Below, piece by piece: positions 1-9,182 of a DNA stretch of 64,000 bases (positions are counted from its first letter, which is position 1; every line of letters begins with the position of its first letter). The notes beneath the pieces were generated by a model. It worked only from the letters and a program-made list of their open reading frames with translations, had not been told where the DNA came from and ran no database searches. Made by a program: the position numbers and the translations under genes. Source of the stretch: Candidatus Chlorobium antarcticum (lineage in GTDB: Bacteria; Bacteroidota; Chlorobiia; Chlorobiales; Chlorobiaceae). Location of the stretch: positions 113,476 through 177,475 of the forward strand of contig JAVCDF010000006.1 of the NCBI GenBank assembly GCA_030765725.1, in the 5' to 3' direction.

Positions 1-1
1 C

Positions 2-817
2 GCCCTTACCCTTGGAGCTCCTGACAGCCCCGGCGTCACGAAAGGAACCGCCGAGGACACGCTGAATGCCAAATACAACGACATTGCCTCTGTTGAGTTG
101 CTGGTTGCCGAAAACAAAGGCAACATCGCAGCCATCATCATTGAGCCGGTTGCCGGCAACACAGGCGTCATCCCTGCAAAAAAAGAGTTCCTGCAGGCAC
201 TGCGTGACCTGTGCGACCGCGAAGGGATTGTGCTGATTTTTGACGAGGTGATGTGCGGGTTCCGTGTAGCCCTTGGTGGTGCACAGGAGCTCTACGGTAT
301 TACCCCCGACCTGACAACCATGGGTAAAATCATCGGCGGCGGGCTTCCGGTTGGCGCATTCGGCGGAAAACGGAGCCTCATGGAAAATGTAGCCCCACTC
401 GGTGGCGTTTATCAGGCAGGAACCCTTTCAGGCAATCCGCTGGCACTGACCGCCGGCATCGAAACCCTGAAAATTCTGAAAGACGAGAACCCCTATCCGG
501 AACTTGAGCGGAAAGCCGCATTCCTTGAAGCCGGTTTCAGAGACAACATGCAGAAGCTTGGACTGAACTTCGTCCAGAACCGCGTTGGCTCCATGGCCTG
601 CCTCTTCTTCACCGAAACGCCAGTGGAAAGCTACGACAGCGCCATCACCTGCGACACGGAAATGTTCGGCAGATACTTTACCTCCATGCTCAACCAGGGA
701 ATCTACCTCGCCCCATCGCAGTTCGAAGCAATGTTCACCAGTGCAGTGCACACCGATGCTGATTTGGACAAAACGGTCAAAGCTAACTACATCGCGCTCC
801 AGGCCGCAACGAAGTAA
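2..817 (+). CDS. hemL: Glutamate-1-semialdehyde 2,1-aminomutase, 5'-truncated by window edge
   Basis: PLP-dependent enzyme converting glutamate-1-semialdehyde to 5-aminolevulinate, the C5 entry to heme and bacteriochlorophyll. The reading frame is open from base 2 and the true start lies upstream of the window; about 271 of the usual ~430 codons are present. Visible class-III aminotransferase motifs are IIEPVAGNTG, FDEVMCGFR, and TMGKIIGGG, whose Lys (bases 326-328) should form the PLP Schiff base. Family members often read DEVMTGFR, so the Cys is a small variation. The gene ends just before a strong terminator. The assignment is firm; only the 5' part is missing. Confidence 0.95.
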   Translation, partial: ALTLGAPDSPGVTKGTAEDTLNAKYNDIASVELLVAENKGNIAAIIIEPVAGNTGVIPAKKEFLQALRDLCDREGIVLIFDEVMCGFRVALGGAQELYGITPDLTTMGKIIGGGLPVGAFGGKRSLMENVAPLGGVYQAGTLSGNPLALTAGIETLKILKDENPYPELERKAAFLEAGFRDNMQKLGLNFVQNRVGSMACLFFTETPVESYDSAITCDTEMFGRYFTSMLNQGIYLAPSQFEAMFTSAVHTDADLDKTVKANYIALQAATK

Positions 818-845
818 CGGGGAAAAAACACCCGAAAGTAAAAAG

Positions 846-876
846 AAAAAGGAGGCCCGGTCGGCCTCCTTTTTTC
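846..876. terminator. Rho-independent terminator after hemL
   Basis: GGAGGCC (851-857) pairs with GGCCTCC (863-869) across a short loop. The A run before the stem pairs with the T run after it, so the hairpin has T tracts on either strand. It lies 30 bases after the hemL stop and could also end transcription of the minus-strand DUF190/crcB cluster that converges on it. Confidence 0.85.
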
Positions 877-910
877 GTTCCCAATCAAAAAGGAATTGGA
901 ATGAATCGGG

Positions 911-1255
911 CTACTCAATAATCCCCGAACGGACCGCCTCGCGTGTAATCATCACTCTTGATGCGGAATCATGCACCATCATCTCCAGCACAGGAATGAA
1001 CAGGTCAATCTTCTCCGGAGCGTCAACCAACTCCACAACCATCGGAAGGTCGGGCGCAAGCTCCATCAGCTTGGATGTATGGATGGCAAGATCGTGGCCG
1101 AACGAAAGCACCCCTTTTAACGCCGTGGCACCGGCCATTCCCTGCAGACGCGCCTCGCGCACAATCTCCTCATAGAGAGGGCGATGGCCGAAACGGGCAT
1201 GTTCGCCCACAAAAACCCTCAACAGCTCTTTGTTCTCAAGTTCCATCATGACCAT
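911..1255 (-). CDS. DUF190 family protein (CrcB-associated)
   Basis: A 114-residue DUF190 protein, a PII-like fold family often encoded next to crcB; its biochemical role is not established. Recognisable stretches are LLRVFVGE near the N-terminus and a late VMITREAVR. It follows crcB directly. The third Met codon (base 1249) overlaps the crcB stop as ATGA, so the start could be 1249 rather than 1255. The tight coupling suggests a role linked to fluoride export or its sensing, which is inference. Confidence 0.8.
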   Translation of the reverse strand: MVMMELENKELLRVFVGEHARFGHRPLYEEIVREARLQGMAGATALKGVLSFGHDLAIHTSKLMELAPDLPMVVELVDAPEKIDLFIPVLEMMVHDSASRVMITREAVRSGIIE

Positions 1256-1629
1256 GGTTTTGCGGCAAGCATACCCGAGTAAAGCGCGGCAAACCCGCCA
1301 ATGACGCTCCCCGCAAGGTACATCCCCGCATAGAGCAATTCTCCGTCCCTCACAAGCGACGCGTCTTCATACATATATGCCGAAAAAGTGGTGAACCCTC
1401 CACAGAAACCCGTCACAAGAAAGAGCCTCGCCTCCGGAGAAACCAGTGTTGTGGATACGGCCAGCTCACTGAGAAACCCGATCAGAAAGCTTCCTGCGAT
1501 ATTGACCGTCAGTGTTGCAAAAGGAAATCCTGCCGCCGCCGGGGCAAACGCCAGCGCCACAAGATATCTCAGCACCGAACCCAGAAAGCCGCCAGCCCCT
1601 ACAAGGACAATGGCAAGCGAATGCTTCAC
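1246..1629 (-). CDS. crcB: Fluoride ion channel/exporter CrcB (Fluc)
   Basis: Small four-helix membrane protein that exports fluoride as an antiparallel dimer. Family motifs are visible: GGFLGSVLRY near the N-terminus, VNIAGSFLIGFL, and the conserved GFCGGFTTFSAY. About 127 residues, a normal length. I chose a GTG start at 1629 because GGAGG lies 7 bases before it; an in-frame ATG at 1650 places that GGAGG inside the gene. It is translationally coupled to the DUF190 gene. I saw no fluoride-riboswitch-like sequence upstream. Confidence 0.9.
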   Translation of the reverse strand: MKHSLAIVLVGAGGFLGSVLRYLVALAFAPAAAGFPFATLTVNIAGSFLIGFLSELAVSTTLVSPEARLFLVTGFCGGFTTFSAYMYEDASLVRDGELLYAGMYLAGSVIGGFAALYSGMLAAKPWS

Positions 1630-1671
1630 CACACCACCTCCAGAAGGCATATGGAAAACCCGCTGCGACTG

Positions 1672-1902
1672 TTACCGTTCATTGGCCTCATTCTGTCGAC
1701 CCTCAATACGCCTGTGGGCACAGCACATTTCATCAAGAATACCGAGAAGCGTATTGAAAATACCCAACGCAATGATGGTAGGAGCCCAAAGCCCGATAAA
1801 AATGCCGGCCTGCTCATGATTCGCCGAGGTCCCGAAAAGAAAGACATAGATAGAGAGCAGAATGGAAAGCGTCGCAGCAGCAAAATAATAGAGTGGCTTC
1901 AT
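1672..1902 (-). CDS. Small two-helix membrane protein, function unknown
   Basis: A 76-residue protein with a hydrophobic N-terminal segment (about 5-24) and a second one (about 34-54, containing GLWAPTIIALGIFNTLLGIL), then a charged tail with a CC pair. A similar hydrophobic profile is seen in small proteins of Bacteroidetes/Chlorobi, but I cannot name a family. AAAGG lies very close to the ATG, so the ribosome site is marginal. It ends 43 bases before the chosen crcB start, and probably shares its transcript. Confidence 0.6.
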   Translation of the reverse strand: MKPLYYFAAATLSILLSIYVFLFGTSANHEQAGIFIGLWAPTIIALGIFNTLLGILDEMCCAHRRIEGRQNEANER

Positions 1903-1961
1903 TGCCTTTAATATGGTTAAGTGGCCCTGTCAGGGAAAAGTCACAGGAAAAGTTACACTAT

Positions 1962-2111
1962 TCAGACGAAAACAGAAAACCCCGCCGCAGCGACCGCCGA
2001 AACAATTGTTATCTGCAGGGCGGCAACACCGACCGCAAAAAAAAGCCAGCGTGTCCCGAAAAGCCCGAACAGCAAGCATCCACAGACACCGAAGAGATAT
2101 ATATCTTTATG
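1962..2111 (-). CDS. Possible small membrane-protein ORF without a clear start
   Basis: An open frame on the minus strand from about base 2147 to the TGA at 1962-1964 encodes two hydrophobic stretches (YLFGVCGCLLFGLFG, then AVGVAALQITIVSAVAAAG). The coordinates mark the hydrophobic part. No in-frame ATG exists; only TTG (2136-2138), CTG or ATT upstream, or an internal GTG, could initiate, and no good ribosome site is seen. It could be a real small gene with a rare start, a decayed gene, or chance. Confidence 0.25.
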   Translation of the reverse strand, partial: HKDIYLFGVCGCLLFGLFGTRWLFFAVGVAALQITIVSAVAAAGFSVFV

Positions 2112-2375
2112 CCTATATAAGCATTTAATCAGGCGCAAGAAATAGCGCTAAATAACCAAAAAACATGCACTTAAGCGAGATATAAAGAGGCGAGAATGGC
2201 GTTGGATAATTCTAGCCGCCGGGCTATATTATTAGTTAATTTTATTGGCGCGGAAGGCACTCCTGCACCACCCCCTCCGCCATTGAAAATACAGGCACCA
2301 TATGGCTGCCGACCTCCGGCAGCATCAACAAGAGACAGCAACCGACCTCATTAACTTCAGTAAGGAGAACCACAC
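2112..2375. other. AT-rich intergenic region upstream of psrA
   Basis: No gene was recognised between the small ORF on the left and psrA. The stretch has runs of A/T (around 2100-2120 and 2225-2245) likely to hold the psr promoter, and a small inverted repeat, TAGCC-GCCG-GGCTA (2213-2226), that might be an operator. A GGAG ribosome site (TAAGGAGAA) lies about 9 bases before the psrA ATG. Promoter elements cannot be assigned with confidence by eye. Confidence 0.4.
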
Positions 2376-4595
2376 ATGGATCATTGGCAGAATTTCAGCC
2401 GCCGGGATTTCATAAAGATATCGTCACTCTTCCTTGCAGGGTCCGCAGCAATGTCTAGCTCCGCCGGACAGGCCTTTTCCGGCCTAGGGCAGTCAGGCTC
2501 CGACGAAAATAGCGACCGGATTGTGTATTCGTTCTGCGAACACTGTTTCTGGCGTTGTGGAATTGCCGCCCATGTACGGGATGGAAAAGTCTACAAAATT
2601 GTCGGATCGGAACACCACCCCCTCAGCCAGGGCAAACTCTGCCCCAGAGGCACAGGAGGAATCGGGCTGCTCTACGATCCGGACCGGCTACAGCACCCGT
2701 TGATCCGCGAAACCAAAGGGGGGAAGCAGTATTATCGCAAGGCTAGCTGGGATGAGGCGACCGGCATGGTCGCAGAAAAACTCTACGGCATCCATGAAAA
2801 GTACGGCCCCGGCGCCATAGCCATGCTTCACCACGGATTCGGCGTCTCCTTCTTCAAGCAAATGTTCTCTCAGATCGGAGTCAACAAATTCGCAAAACCC
2901 TCCTATGATCTCTGCTGCGGTCCTGCCCGTCAGGCATCGGTTCTGACATACGGTTACCCCAGCGGAACGCCTGAAGGGTTCGACATCAAGAACAGCAAAT
3001 ACATGATTTTCTTCGGTACCCACTTCGGAGAAAACATGCATAACACCGCCGTGCAGGAAATTTCGGAAGGCATCCGCCGCGGCGCAAAAATAGCCGTCTT
3101 CGACCCCCGCTTTTCAACTATTGCCGGCAAAGCCGAGCACTGGCTTCCAATCAAGCCCGGCACCGATATTGCAATGATGCAGGGGCTCATGCATGTGCTG
3201 ATCAGCGAAAACCTCTATGACCGCTCCTTCGTGCAACATCATACCGTCGGCTTCGGAGAGCTCTGGGATTCGGTCCGAAAAATGACTCCTGAAAAAGTTG
3301 CAGAAATCACAGAGATTCCGGCCGATGCAATCAGGACAGTCGCCCGTGAATTCGCCTTCAACGCCCCGGCAGCGTTCGTCCACAGCGGACGGCGCACCAA
3401 CTGGTACGGCGACGCTCTTCAGCGAATCAGGGCCATCCACATTCTCAATGCGCTGGTCGGCAACTTCAAAATGCCTGGCGGCGTGGTGAATTTCGACAAG
3501 TTCGTACTGAAAAAACCGAAGACCGCACACGCCCATCCGCCCTATGAAAAGAGCGTCTACAGCCGTTACCCCTTTTTCCCGGATGACGAACCCTCAAACA
3601 CGATAGCCTCGCACGAAATTGTGCAGCAGGCCATTTCCGGAGAGATCAAGGCGCTGATGATTTACGGAGTTAACCTGCCCGAAACCATGACGCTTGGCAG
3701 GGAAACCGCCATTGAAGCACTCCGCAAGGTCGACTTCATGGTCGCAGTCGATGTGCTTCCAGCCGAGGTCACAGGCTACGCCGATGTAGTTCTGCCGGAG
3801 TGCACCTACCTTGAGCGCTATGACGCGCTTGACGCCGGCCGTAACTTCCGCACGCCTTTTGTCGCTCTCCGCCAGCCGGCTGTACCGCCCATGTACGAAT
3901 CAAAACCCGGCAACCAGATTGCCAAAATGATTACCGACAAATGGGGCATGCACGGCGTCTTTCCCGCATCGGTTGAAGCCGGTCTTGACAAAACCCTCAA
4001 AATGACGGGCAGCTCGCTTGAAGAGATTAAAAAAACGGGAGTCATCGTCCGGCCGGAAACAGACCTCTACCGCAAGCCCGGCGTAGCGCTCAACCTGAAA
4101 ACGCCGAGCGGCAAAATCGAGCTTGCATCATCGCGCCTGAGGGCGGCAGGCTTTGACGCGGTTCCCCGCTACACGCCGCAACCCGAAGCACCTGCAGGGT
4201 TCTACAGGATGCTCACCGGTCGCAAACCGATGCTCACCTTCGGCCGCACGGCAAACAACAGGTTCTTGGGCGATGTTGCAACCGCCAAGGAGAACGAGGT
4301 CTGGGTCAACACCGAGACAGCGGCGAAGCACGATCTGAACAACGACGAATATGTCCATCTGAAGAATCAGGCTGGCGTCGTTTCAGAATTTCCCGTCAAG
4401 GTGAAGGTAACCCAGCGGATACGGCCCGACGCGGTCTTCATGGTGCACGGCTTCGGCCATACCGCCGCGAAGATGACCTGGGCATACAAACGGGGAGCCT
4501 CGCACAACCAGCTCATTTCAAGAACCGATATCGACCCGGCCATGGGTTCGGTCGGCTTTCAAAATAATTTTGTGACATTCATCAAGGAGGCATAA
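2376..4595 (+). CDS. psrA: Polysulfide/thiosulfate reductase-like molybdopterin subunit A
   Basis: Catalytic subunit of a periplasmic complex of the DMSO-reductase family, probably acting on polysulfide, thiosulfate or a related sulfur species. The N-terminus carries a twin-arginine signal (SRRDFIK, residues 8-14). Cys54, Cys57, Cys61 and Cys89 fit the FS0 [4Fe-4S] site. Residues 180-181 are CC in YDLCCGPAR, at the place of the molybdenum-ligating Cys in Psr/Phs enzymes. The 739-residue length is normal. psrB follows after 3 bases and psrC after that, giving the usual A-B-C order. The direction in vivo (sulfur oxidation versus reduction) is not determined by the sequence. Confidence 0.88.
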   Translation: MDHWQNFSRRDFIKISSLFLAGSAAMSSSAGQAFSGLGQSGSDENSDRIVYSFCEHCFWRCGIAAHVRDGKVYKIVGSEHHPLSQGKLCPRGTGGIGLLYDPDRLQHPLIRETKGGKQYYRKASWDEATGMVAEKLYGIHEKYGPGAIAMLHHGFGVSFFKQMFSQIGVNKFAKPSYDLCCGPARQASVLTYGYPSGTPEGFDIKNSKYMIFFGTHFGENMHNTAVQEISEGIRRGAKIAVFDPRFSTIAGKAEHWLPIKPGTDIAMMQGLMHVLISENLYDRSFVQHHTVGFGELWDSVRKMTPEKVAEITEIPADAIRTVAREFAFNAPAAFVHSGRRTNWYGDALQRIRAIHILNALVGNFKMPGGVVNFDKFVLKKPKTAHAHPPYEKSVYSRYPFFPDDEPSNTIASHEIVQQAISGEIKALMIYGVNLPETMTLGRETAIEALRKVDFMVAVDVLPAEVTGYADVVLPECTYLERYDALDAGRNFRTPFVALRQPAVPPMYESKPGNQIAKMITDKWGMHGVFPASVEAGLDKTLKMTGSSLEEIKKTGVIVRPETDLYRKPGVALNLKTPSGKIELASSRLRAAGFDAVPRYTPQPEAPAGFYRMLTGRKPMLTFGRTANNRFLGDVATAKENEVWVNTETAAKHDLNNDEYVHLKNQAGVVSEFPVKVKVTQRIRPDAVFMVHGFGHTAAKMTWAYKRGASHNQLISRTDIDPAMGSVGFQNNFVTFIKEA

Positions 4596-4598
4596 CCT

Positions 4599-5165
4599 GT
4601 GGCGAACAAAAAAAACTATGGAATGGTCATAGACACCCGAGTCTGCGTCGGCTGCTCGGCCTGTGTCTATGCCTGCAAATCGGAAAATGCGGTTCCTGAA
4701 GGCTACTGCCGCGACTGGGTCGTACAGGAAACAAAGGGAAACTTCCCTAAACTGACCATGGAAAACCGGTCGGAACGCTGCCAGCACTGCGAAAACGCAC
4801 CATGTGTCACCTACTGCCCGACCCGGGCATCGCATTACGCTGAAGATGGCACGGTACAGATCAACCGCTCGCTCTGCACCGGCTGCAAAGCCTGCCTGGC
4901 CGCATGTCCTTATGATGCGCGTTATATCCATCCCGACGGCTTTGCCGACAAATGCTCACTCTGTCACCACCGCATCGAACAGGGACTGAAAACCGCATGC
5001 GTTTCGGTCTGCCCGACCGGAAGCCTGCACCTGGTTGACTTCAATGACCCCGACGAAGAGGCACAGAAACTCATGGCAGGAAGGATTGTCTACCGGCAGA
5101 AAGAACATGCCGGCACAGGACCGAGCCTTTTCTGGATTTCAGCAAGCAATAAACCCGGAGCGTAA
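4599..5165 (+). CDS. psrB: Four-cluster ferredoxin-like electron-transfer subunit B
   Basis: A 188-residue electron-transfer subunit linking PsrA to the membrane subunit. Four Cys groups are visible ([41 protein letters not shown] followed by CVSVC), enough for four [4Fe-4S] clusters as in the PsrB/DmsB/NrfC family. It starts with GTG; its AAGGAGG ribosome site lies in the last codons of psrA, which implies coupling. There is no own signal peptide, consistent with export piggy-backed on the Tat-targeted A subunit. Confidence 0.9.
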   Translation: MANKKNYGMVIDTRVCVGCSACVYACKSENAVPEGYCRDWVVQETKGNFPKLTMENRSERCQHCENAPCVTYCPTRASHYAEDGTVQINRSLCTGCKACLAACPYDARYIHPDGFADKCSLCHHRIEQGLKTACVSVCPTGSLHLVDFNDPDEEAQKLMAGRIVYRQKEHAGTGPSLFWISASNKPGA

Positions 5166-5167
5166 CC

Positions 5168-6163
5168 ATGACTGCAACTGCTGCAACTGAAATAATCTCG
5201 ACCAAAATCAACCCGAATGTGGTTCCCCACCTCCACATCTGGGAGTGGCAAATCCCCCTCTACCTCTTTCTTGGCGGTATGGCAGGAGGCCTTCTGGTCA
5301 TCACATCCATCATGATTGTCCTGAAACGGAAATTCGGCATCGGACCGAAAGATGCGGGAGAGGGCTGCCCCTGCCTTGCCATACGCATCGGCTCAGCCCT
5401 CTCGCCCATACTGCTTGCCGTCGGCATGATTTTCCTTTTTCTCGACCTAGCACATCCTCTCTATGTCTGGGCTTTCTACACCACGGTACAGCCGACCTCG
5501 CCCATGTCGGCGGGTAGCTGGATTCTGGTTGCCTTTTTCCCGCTGGCCGTTCTACAGGCCATGCTGGTGAACAAACGCCAGCTCCGGACTTTTGATGTCG
5601 GCATTGTCCACAAGGTACTTGACTGGACAGAGGGCCACATGACAATCGTCGCCCTTGTCAATGCCCATATCGGCGTCGGAATCGGCATCTACACCGGTAT
5701 TCTGCTCTCGTTCTTCTCCGCACGCCCGCTCTGGTCGAGCTCGATTCTCGGCATGCTCTTCCTTGTCTCGGGTATTTCAGCCGCTGCAGCCCTCATGCTT
5801 CTCTTGGCACCTGAAGAGGAAAAGCCGATCTACAGCATGATTGACGCAAACGCCATCTGGATTGAGCTGGTGACGGTCGGGCTCTTTGTGCTCGGCGGCC
5901 TTACGGGCTCTGCAAACAGCAGCGGAGCCATGATGCACCTGATCGGCGGAAACGCTGTAATGGCCGGGATACCATACGCTTACTGGTTCTGGGGTCTGTT
6001 TGTCGGAGCAGGACTTCTTGTCCCCCTGCTGCTCGAGTTCCTGGAAGCGGCTGGAGTCCATATCAAATACCCCAATGTAGCCCCAATCATGGTTCTCACC
6101 GGCGGAATGCTTCTCCGCTTTCTCATTGTCTTTGCCGGCCAGAGCTACCACACCTTCATGTAG
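5168..6163 (+). CDS. psrC: NrfD/PsrC family membrane quinone-binding subunit
   Basis: Integral membrane subunit of the Psr-like complex, expected to exchange electrons with menaquinone. The 331-residue protein starts [17 protein letters not shown], typical of NrfD proteins, and continues as a series of hydrophobic segments consistent with eight or nine helices. It begins 2 bases after psrB and is the last gene before a strong hairpin, so psrABC is most likely one transcript. Family assignment is strong; the substrate of the complex is inferred only. Confidence 0.88.
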   Translation: MTATAATEIISTKINPNVVPHLHIWEWQIPLYLFLGGMAGGLLVITSIMIVLKRKFGIGPKDAGEGCPCLAIRIGSALSPILLAVGMIFLFLDLAHPLYVWAFYTTVQPTSPMSAGSWILVAFFPLAVLQAMLVNKRQLRTFDVGIVHKVLDWTEGHMTIVALVNAHIGVGIGIYTGILLSFFSARPLWSSSILGMLFLVSGISAAAALMLLLAPEEEKPIYSMIDANAIWIELVTVGLFVLGGLTGSANSSGAMMHLIGGNAVMAGIPYAYWFWGLFVGAGLLVPLLLEFLEAAGVHIKYPNVAPIMVLTGGMLLRFLIVFAGQSYHTFM

Positions 6164-6192
6164 CTCCAGCTCCCCGCAACAACACCACAATA

Positions 6193-6225
6193 CTGAAAAG
6201 ACCGCCTCATGGGCGGTCTTTTCAG
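6193..6225. terminator. Long hairpin terminator between psrC and sqr
   Basis: A perfect 14-base stem, 6193-6206 with 6212-6225, with a five-base loop. A/T runs inside the stem arms (AAAA, TTTT) make it plausible on the plus strand. It lies about 30 bases after psrC and separates it from the convergent sqr-family gene. Confidence 0.8.
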
Positions 6226-6294
6226 TTCAAAACAAATACATTCTGTCAAGGGCGTCCCCAACTTTTCCCCTCCTTTTTAGGAGATCTTTTCGTG

Positions 6295-6420
6295 ATGGAC
6301 CGCTTTAAGGATTTTGATGTTCAGGACAATAAAGCGCCAGAACTGGTATATCCTGCAGCGCATCAAGAACTTTTGGTACGATGTGGGCCTCATGGTTGCT
6401 TGCGTTTTGGGATTAAATAA
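6295..6420 (+). CDS. Possible 41-residue ORF of unknown nature
   Basis: A short frame opening with GTG-ATG at 6292-6297, preceded by AGGAG about 11 bases upstream, and ending TAA just before the convergent sqr gene. The product would be polar with RCGPHGC near its C-terminus. I recognise no family. It could be a small gene, a remnant of a longer one, or chance, since it sits where little else explains the sequence. Confidence 0.22.
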   Translation: MDRFKDFDVQDNKAPELVYPAAHQELLVRCGPHGCLRFGIK

Positions 6421-6432
6421 AGATTTGGGCTC

Positions 6433-7866
6433 TTATTCAGGGATGAACTGCCATCCGAAGCGGCCGCGGAACTTGTGAATGAAGGTTATTTCAACCATCT
6501 GCTTGAGCCATGCGCCGCCAATACCCCGCTCAACCTTGGTGACAAACATGTCGCGTCCTTCTTTGTTGTCGTAGCGTTCGTGATCTGGCACAATGGGATA
6601 AATGATCATGACAATAGCTGAACCGTTCCAGAGCGACTTGCCGTTGGAGGCGATGCAAACAGCCAGCATCTCGGTCATGCGTTCGCGGTGGGTCATGCGG
6701 CCGGTCTTTATCATGTCGATAACATTGAAGGCAACAACCCTGCCGATCACACCCGAAATCATACCGGTCCGCGGTGCGCCAGGGGTAATGGCGGTGCCGT
6801 TGGGCGTGACATGAGGTTTGGAGATCGGGCCGGGAGGCGCGAAGGCGATTCCTGCCGAGAAGATGTTTTTGTAGGTCGGATTGTAGTACTGGGCAGGCCA
6901 GGCTTTGGGGGACTTGGTAAGCTCCTCGTAAGGAAGTCCGTAATGGCCGTCGGCAAAAACAAAGCCGCCGGGATTGCAGACAACCGAGGAAATATCCTTG
7001 CCGTCCTTATCGAAAAACGGGAAGTTGACACCGCGCGACTGGGGAATAAGCATGGCGAAATCGTACTCGGTTTCACCGTAGTTGCCTTCGAAATCTTCCC
7101 AGTAGATCTTGTTCTCGTCCACCTTGTTCACACCGCGGCGGATGGCTTTTTCAATGCCGAATTCGTCCATTGCATCCTCAATGAGATCACCACCCCGTGC
7201 AATTCTGTCGCCCTGCTGTACAACATTGATGCCGCCGACGCCGAAGTCGCCTATTTCAGGCTCGTTGGTCAGGTAGACAAGATCGGCCTTATCGCGGATT
7301 CCTCTCTGGGTGAGGTCGTGATGAATGTTGGTGATGTACTCGAATGCAGCGCCCTGGCAGGCTGCCATGGGGTGGCCGGTACCGATGACCAGTTTCTGGC
7401 GCTCGCCTTTTTTCATGCGCTCGACCGACTTGAGATAGGCGTCGCGCGCCTGGATGGCGGTATCGAAATGGCAGATGGACTGGGTGAACTTTTTTGGTCC
7501 GAGGCCGGGTGTCGCGTCATAATTCATGTGCGCACCGGTCGCAATGATCAGGTGGTCATACTCAAGGCTGGACTGCGCGGTATCGCCGGCCTGCTCAAGA
7601 ACCACATAGTTCTCGTCGGGATGGACCGATACAACCGTCCCCTGAATGAAGTTTACATTGAATTTGTCATAAATCGGCTTTAACTTGAAAACAGTGTGCT
7701 CTGGCTTTACCGCATCAATGCCGAGCCATACCCAAGAAGGCACAAAACCAAAATAATCAAACTTGTGTACAACCGTTATTTCATGTTCTTTCCCGAGGGA
7801 ATCCCCCAGATACATCGCCGCAGTATGCCCTGCAAAGCCGGCGCCTATGATTACAACCTTTGCCAT
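6433..7866 (-). CDS. sqr: Sulfide:quinone oxidoreductase family flavoprotein
   Basis: FAD enzyme of the SQR/flavocytochrome-c sulfide dehydrogenase superfamily, expected to oxidise sulfide and reduce the quinone pool. GAGFAG near the N-terminus (residues 8-13) is the first FAD dinucleotide motif and IIATGAH (107-113) the second. Cysteines occur at 132, 170, 297 and 404; 170 ([11 protein letters not shown]) sits where SQRs have a redox-active Cys. I chose the ATG at 7866, 477 residues, because GGAGA precedes it; a longer frame to 7986 lacks support. I did not assign an SQR subtype. It converges on psrABC. Confidence 0.85.
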   Translation of the reverse strand: MAKVVIIGAGFAGHTAAMYLGDSLGKEHEITVVHKFDYFGFVPSWVWLGIDAVKPEHTVFKLKPIYDKFNVNFIQGTVVSVHPDENYVVLEQAGDTAQSSLEYDHLIIATGAHMNYDATPGLGPKKFTQSICHFDTAIQARDAYLKSVERMKKGERQKLVIGTGHPMAACQGAAFEYITNIHHDLTQRGIRDKADLVYLTNEPEIGDFGVGGINVVQQGDRIARGGDLIEDAMDEFGIEKAIRRGVNKVDENKIYWEDFEGNYGETEYDFAMLIPQSRGVNFPFFDKDGKDISSVVCNPGGFVFADGHYGLPYEELTKSPKAWPAQYYNPTYKNIFSAGIAFAPPGPISKPHVTPNGTAITPGAPRTGMISGVIGRVVAFNVIDMIKTGRMTHRERMTEMLAVCIASNGKSLWNGSAIVMIIYPIVPDHERYDNKEGRDMFVTKVERGIGGAWLKQMVEITFIHKFRGRFGWQFIPE

Positions 7867-7951
7867 GGTGGTTTCTCCAGTTATAGCGTGTTTGTTAAGT
7901 GGCAGAAAAGCCTGTAAAAAAGCAGTTCTATAAAATACGACTAAAAAAGTA

Positions 7952-7969
7952 TATAACCAAACGGTTATA
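7952..7969. promoter_or_regulatory. Inverted repeat upstream of sqr, candidate operator
   Basis: TATAACC and GGTTATA, 7-base perfect arms around AAAC, lie 86 bases before the sqr start. Nothing in the coding annotation explains it. It could bind a dimeric regulator that controls sqr in response to sulfide or light, which is speculation. Confidence 0.4.
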
Positions 7970-8003
7970 CAGCATCCCACATCCACCTGAAGGAGTCACT
8001 CAA

Positions 8004-8033
8004 ATGAAGAACAACCTGTTTGCGGGGACATAA
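8004..8033 (+). other. Nine-codon ORF behind a strong ribosome site
   Basis: GAAGGAG is followed 7 bases later by ATG and nine codons (MKNNLFAGT) ending TAA, 28 bases before ruvX. It may be a leader peptide for ruvX, the stump of a deleted gene, or coincidence. Confidence 0.2.
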
Positions 8034-8061
8034 AGTTCACGCAGGACAAAAGAGCCCCTGA

Positions 8062-8490
8062 ATGGAAAAGAAACGGCTGGTCGGCATTGATTACGGAACC
8101 AAACGCATCGGACTAGCCGTGGCCGATCCGCTCCGCATGTTCGCCCGGCCGGTAGGCACATTCAGCCGGGAGGGGCTGCAGAGTGCTTTGGAGGAGATTG
8201 AATGCCAGGATGGCATTGAAACCCTTATTGTTGGCTACCCGCTCGGTTCGGGGGGTGAGACGAACGCAATGACCGGAGTCATTGACCGCTTCATTGCGGA
8301 GCTCAAAGAGATGTTCCCTCATGTCGCAATTGAGCCGATTGACGAGTACCACTCTTCACGCGAGGCGGTGCACATCCTTGCCGCGGCGGGAGGAAGCCGC
8401 AAAGAGCGCCAAAAGAAGGGACGACTCGACACGGCTGCCGCCTGCGTCCTGCTTACCCGTTACCTTGAGGGGCGCTCCGAAAGCCTGTAA
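8062..8490 (+). CDS. ruvX: Holliday-junction resolvase-like / pre-16S rRNA nuclease
   Basis: A 142-residue YqgF-family RNase H-fold nuclease, linked to 16S rRNA 5' maturation and proposed as a Holliday-junction resolvase. GIDYGTKRIGLAVAD near the N-terminus carries the first catalytic Asp. DEYHSSREA and the C-terminal GRLDTAAACVLL supply the other acidic residues. Length is typical. It is first in a plus-strand run with pyrE. Confidence 0.9.
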   Translation: MEKKRLVGIDYGTKRIGLAVADPLRMFARPVGTFSREGLQSALEEIECQDGIETLIVGYPLGSGGETNAMTGVIDRFIAELKEMFPHVAIEPIDEYHSSREAVHILAAAGGSRKERQKKGRLDTAAACVLLTRYLEGRSESL

Positions 8491-8591
8491 GTGCGCTGTT
8501 TTTCATGTAGCTTTTCCCTCACCGCTTGTTTATCTTACAGCTGAATGCCTTCGACAACGACCACCACCTTTTCACTCCGTCCTGCACAGTA

Positions 8592-9182
8592 ATGGAAACT
8601 TCTGCAATGCTCAGCATATTCAAAGATACCCAAGCCCTTCTTGAAGGCCATTTCAAGCTCACCTCCGGCCGCCACAGCAACTCCTACTTCCAGTGCGCAA
8701 AAGTTCTACAGCATCCGGAGCATCTGAGCACAATCTGCAGTGACATTGCCAGCCATTTCAGGGACAGCGGAGTAGACACGGTCATTTCACCCGCCATCGG
8801 GGGAATTGTGGTCGGAACCGAGGTCGGACGCCAGCTCGGCGTCAAAACAATTTTTGCAGAACGCAAGAACGGCGCAATGACCATCCGCCGCGGCTTCAGC
8901 CTTGAAAAGAACGAACGGGTACTGGTGGTGGAGGATGTCGTCACAACCGGAGGGTCGGTGGCAGAGGTGATCTCCCTTGTGGAGGCCGCCGGAGCAAAGG
9001 TTGCCGGCGTCGGCTGCGTGGTCGACCGAAGCAACGGCACCGTCCGGCTTGCCGACAGTCAGTTCTCCGTCATGCCGCTCGAAGTACACAGCTGGCCTGC
9101 CGAATCCTGCCCGCTCTGCCGTAAAGGCGTGCCCATTGAGGCACCCGGAAGCAGGGCCACCAGCCCGCCCCCCTCTGCATGA
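8592..9182 (+). CDS. pyrE: Orotate phosphoribosyltransferase
   Basis: Converts orotate and PRPP to OMP in pyrimidine synthesis. The PRPP loop [13 protein letters not shown] is clear. The C-terminus has a CPLCRKG pair of cysteines seen in one branch of PyrE. I chose ATG at 8592 (196 residues); an in-frame ATG at 8526 has no family support, and one at 8607 is also possible. The last four bases overlap tyrA as ATGA. Confidence 0.92.
   Translation: METSAMLSIFKDTQALLEGHFKLTSGRHSNSYFQCAKVLQHPEHLSTICSDIASHFRDSGVDTVISPAIGGIVVGTEVGRQLGVKTIFAERKNGAMTIRRGFSLEKNERVLVVEDVVTTGGSVAEVISLVEAAGAKVAGVGCVVDRSNGTVRLADSQFSVMPLEVHSWPAESCPLCRKGVPIEAPGSRATSPPPSA

Noticed and set aside
1903..2375. Fluoride riboswitch upstream of the crcB cluster
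   Set aside because: I looked for the conserved GGCGATGG-like core and saw none on the minus strand; a covariance search would be decisive.
6688..7683. 331-codon plus-strand frame opposite the SQR gene
   Set aside because: Lies entirely antisense to a gene with FAD motifs and a good ribosome site; its own protein shows no family.
7867..7986. N-terminal extension of the SQR gene to 517 codons
   Set aside because: It precedes a good GGAGA-ATG start and adds no motif; the FAD fold starts right after the chosen Met.
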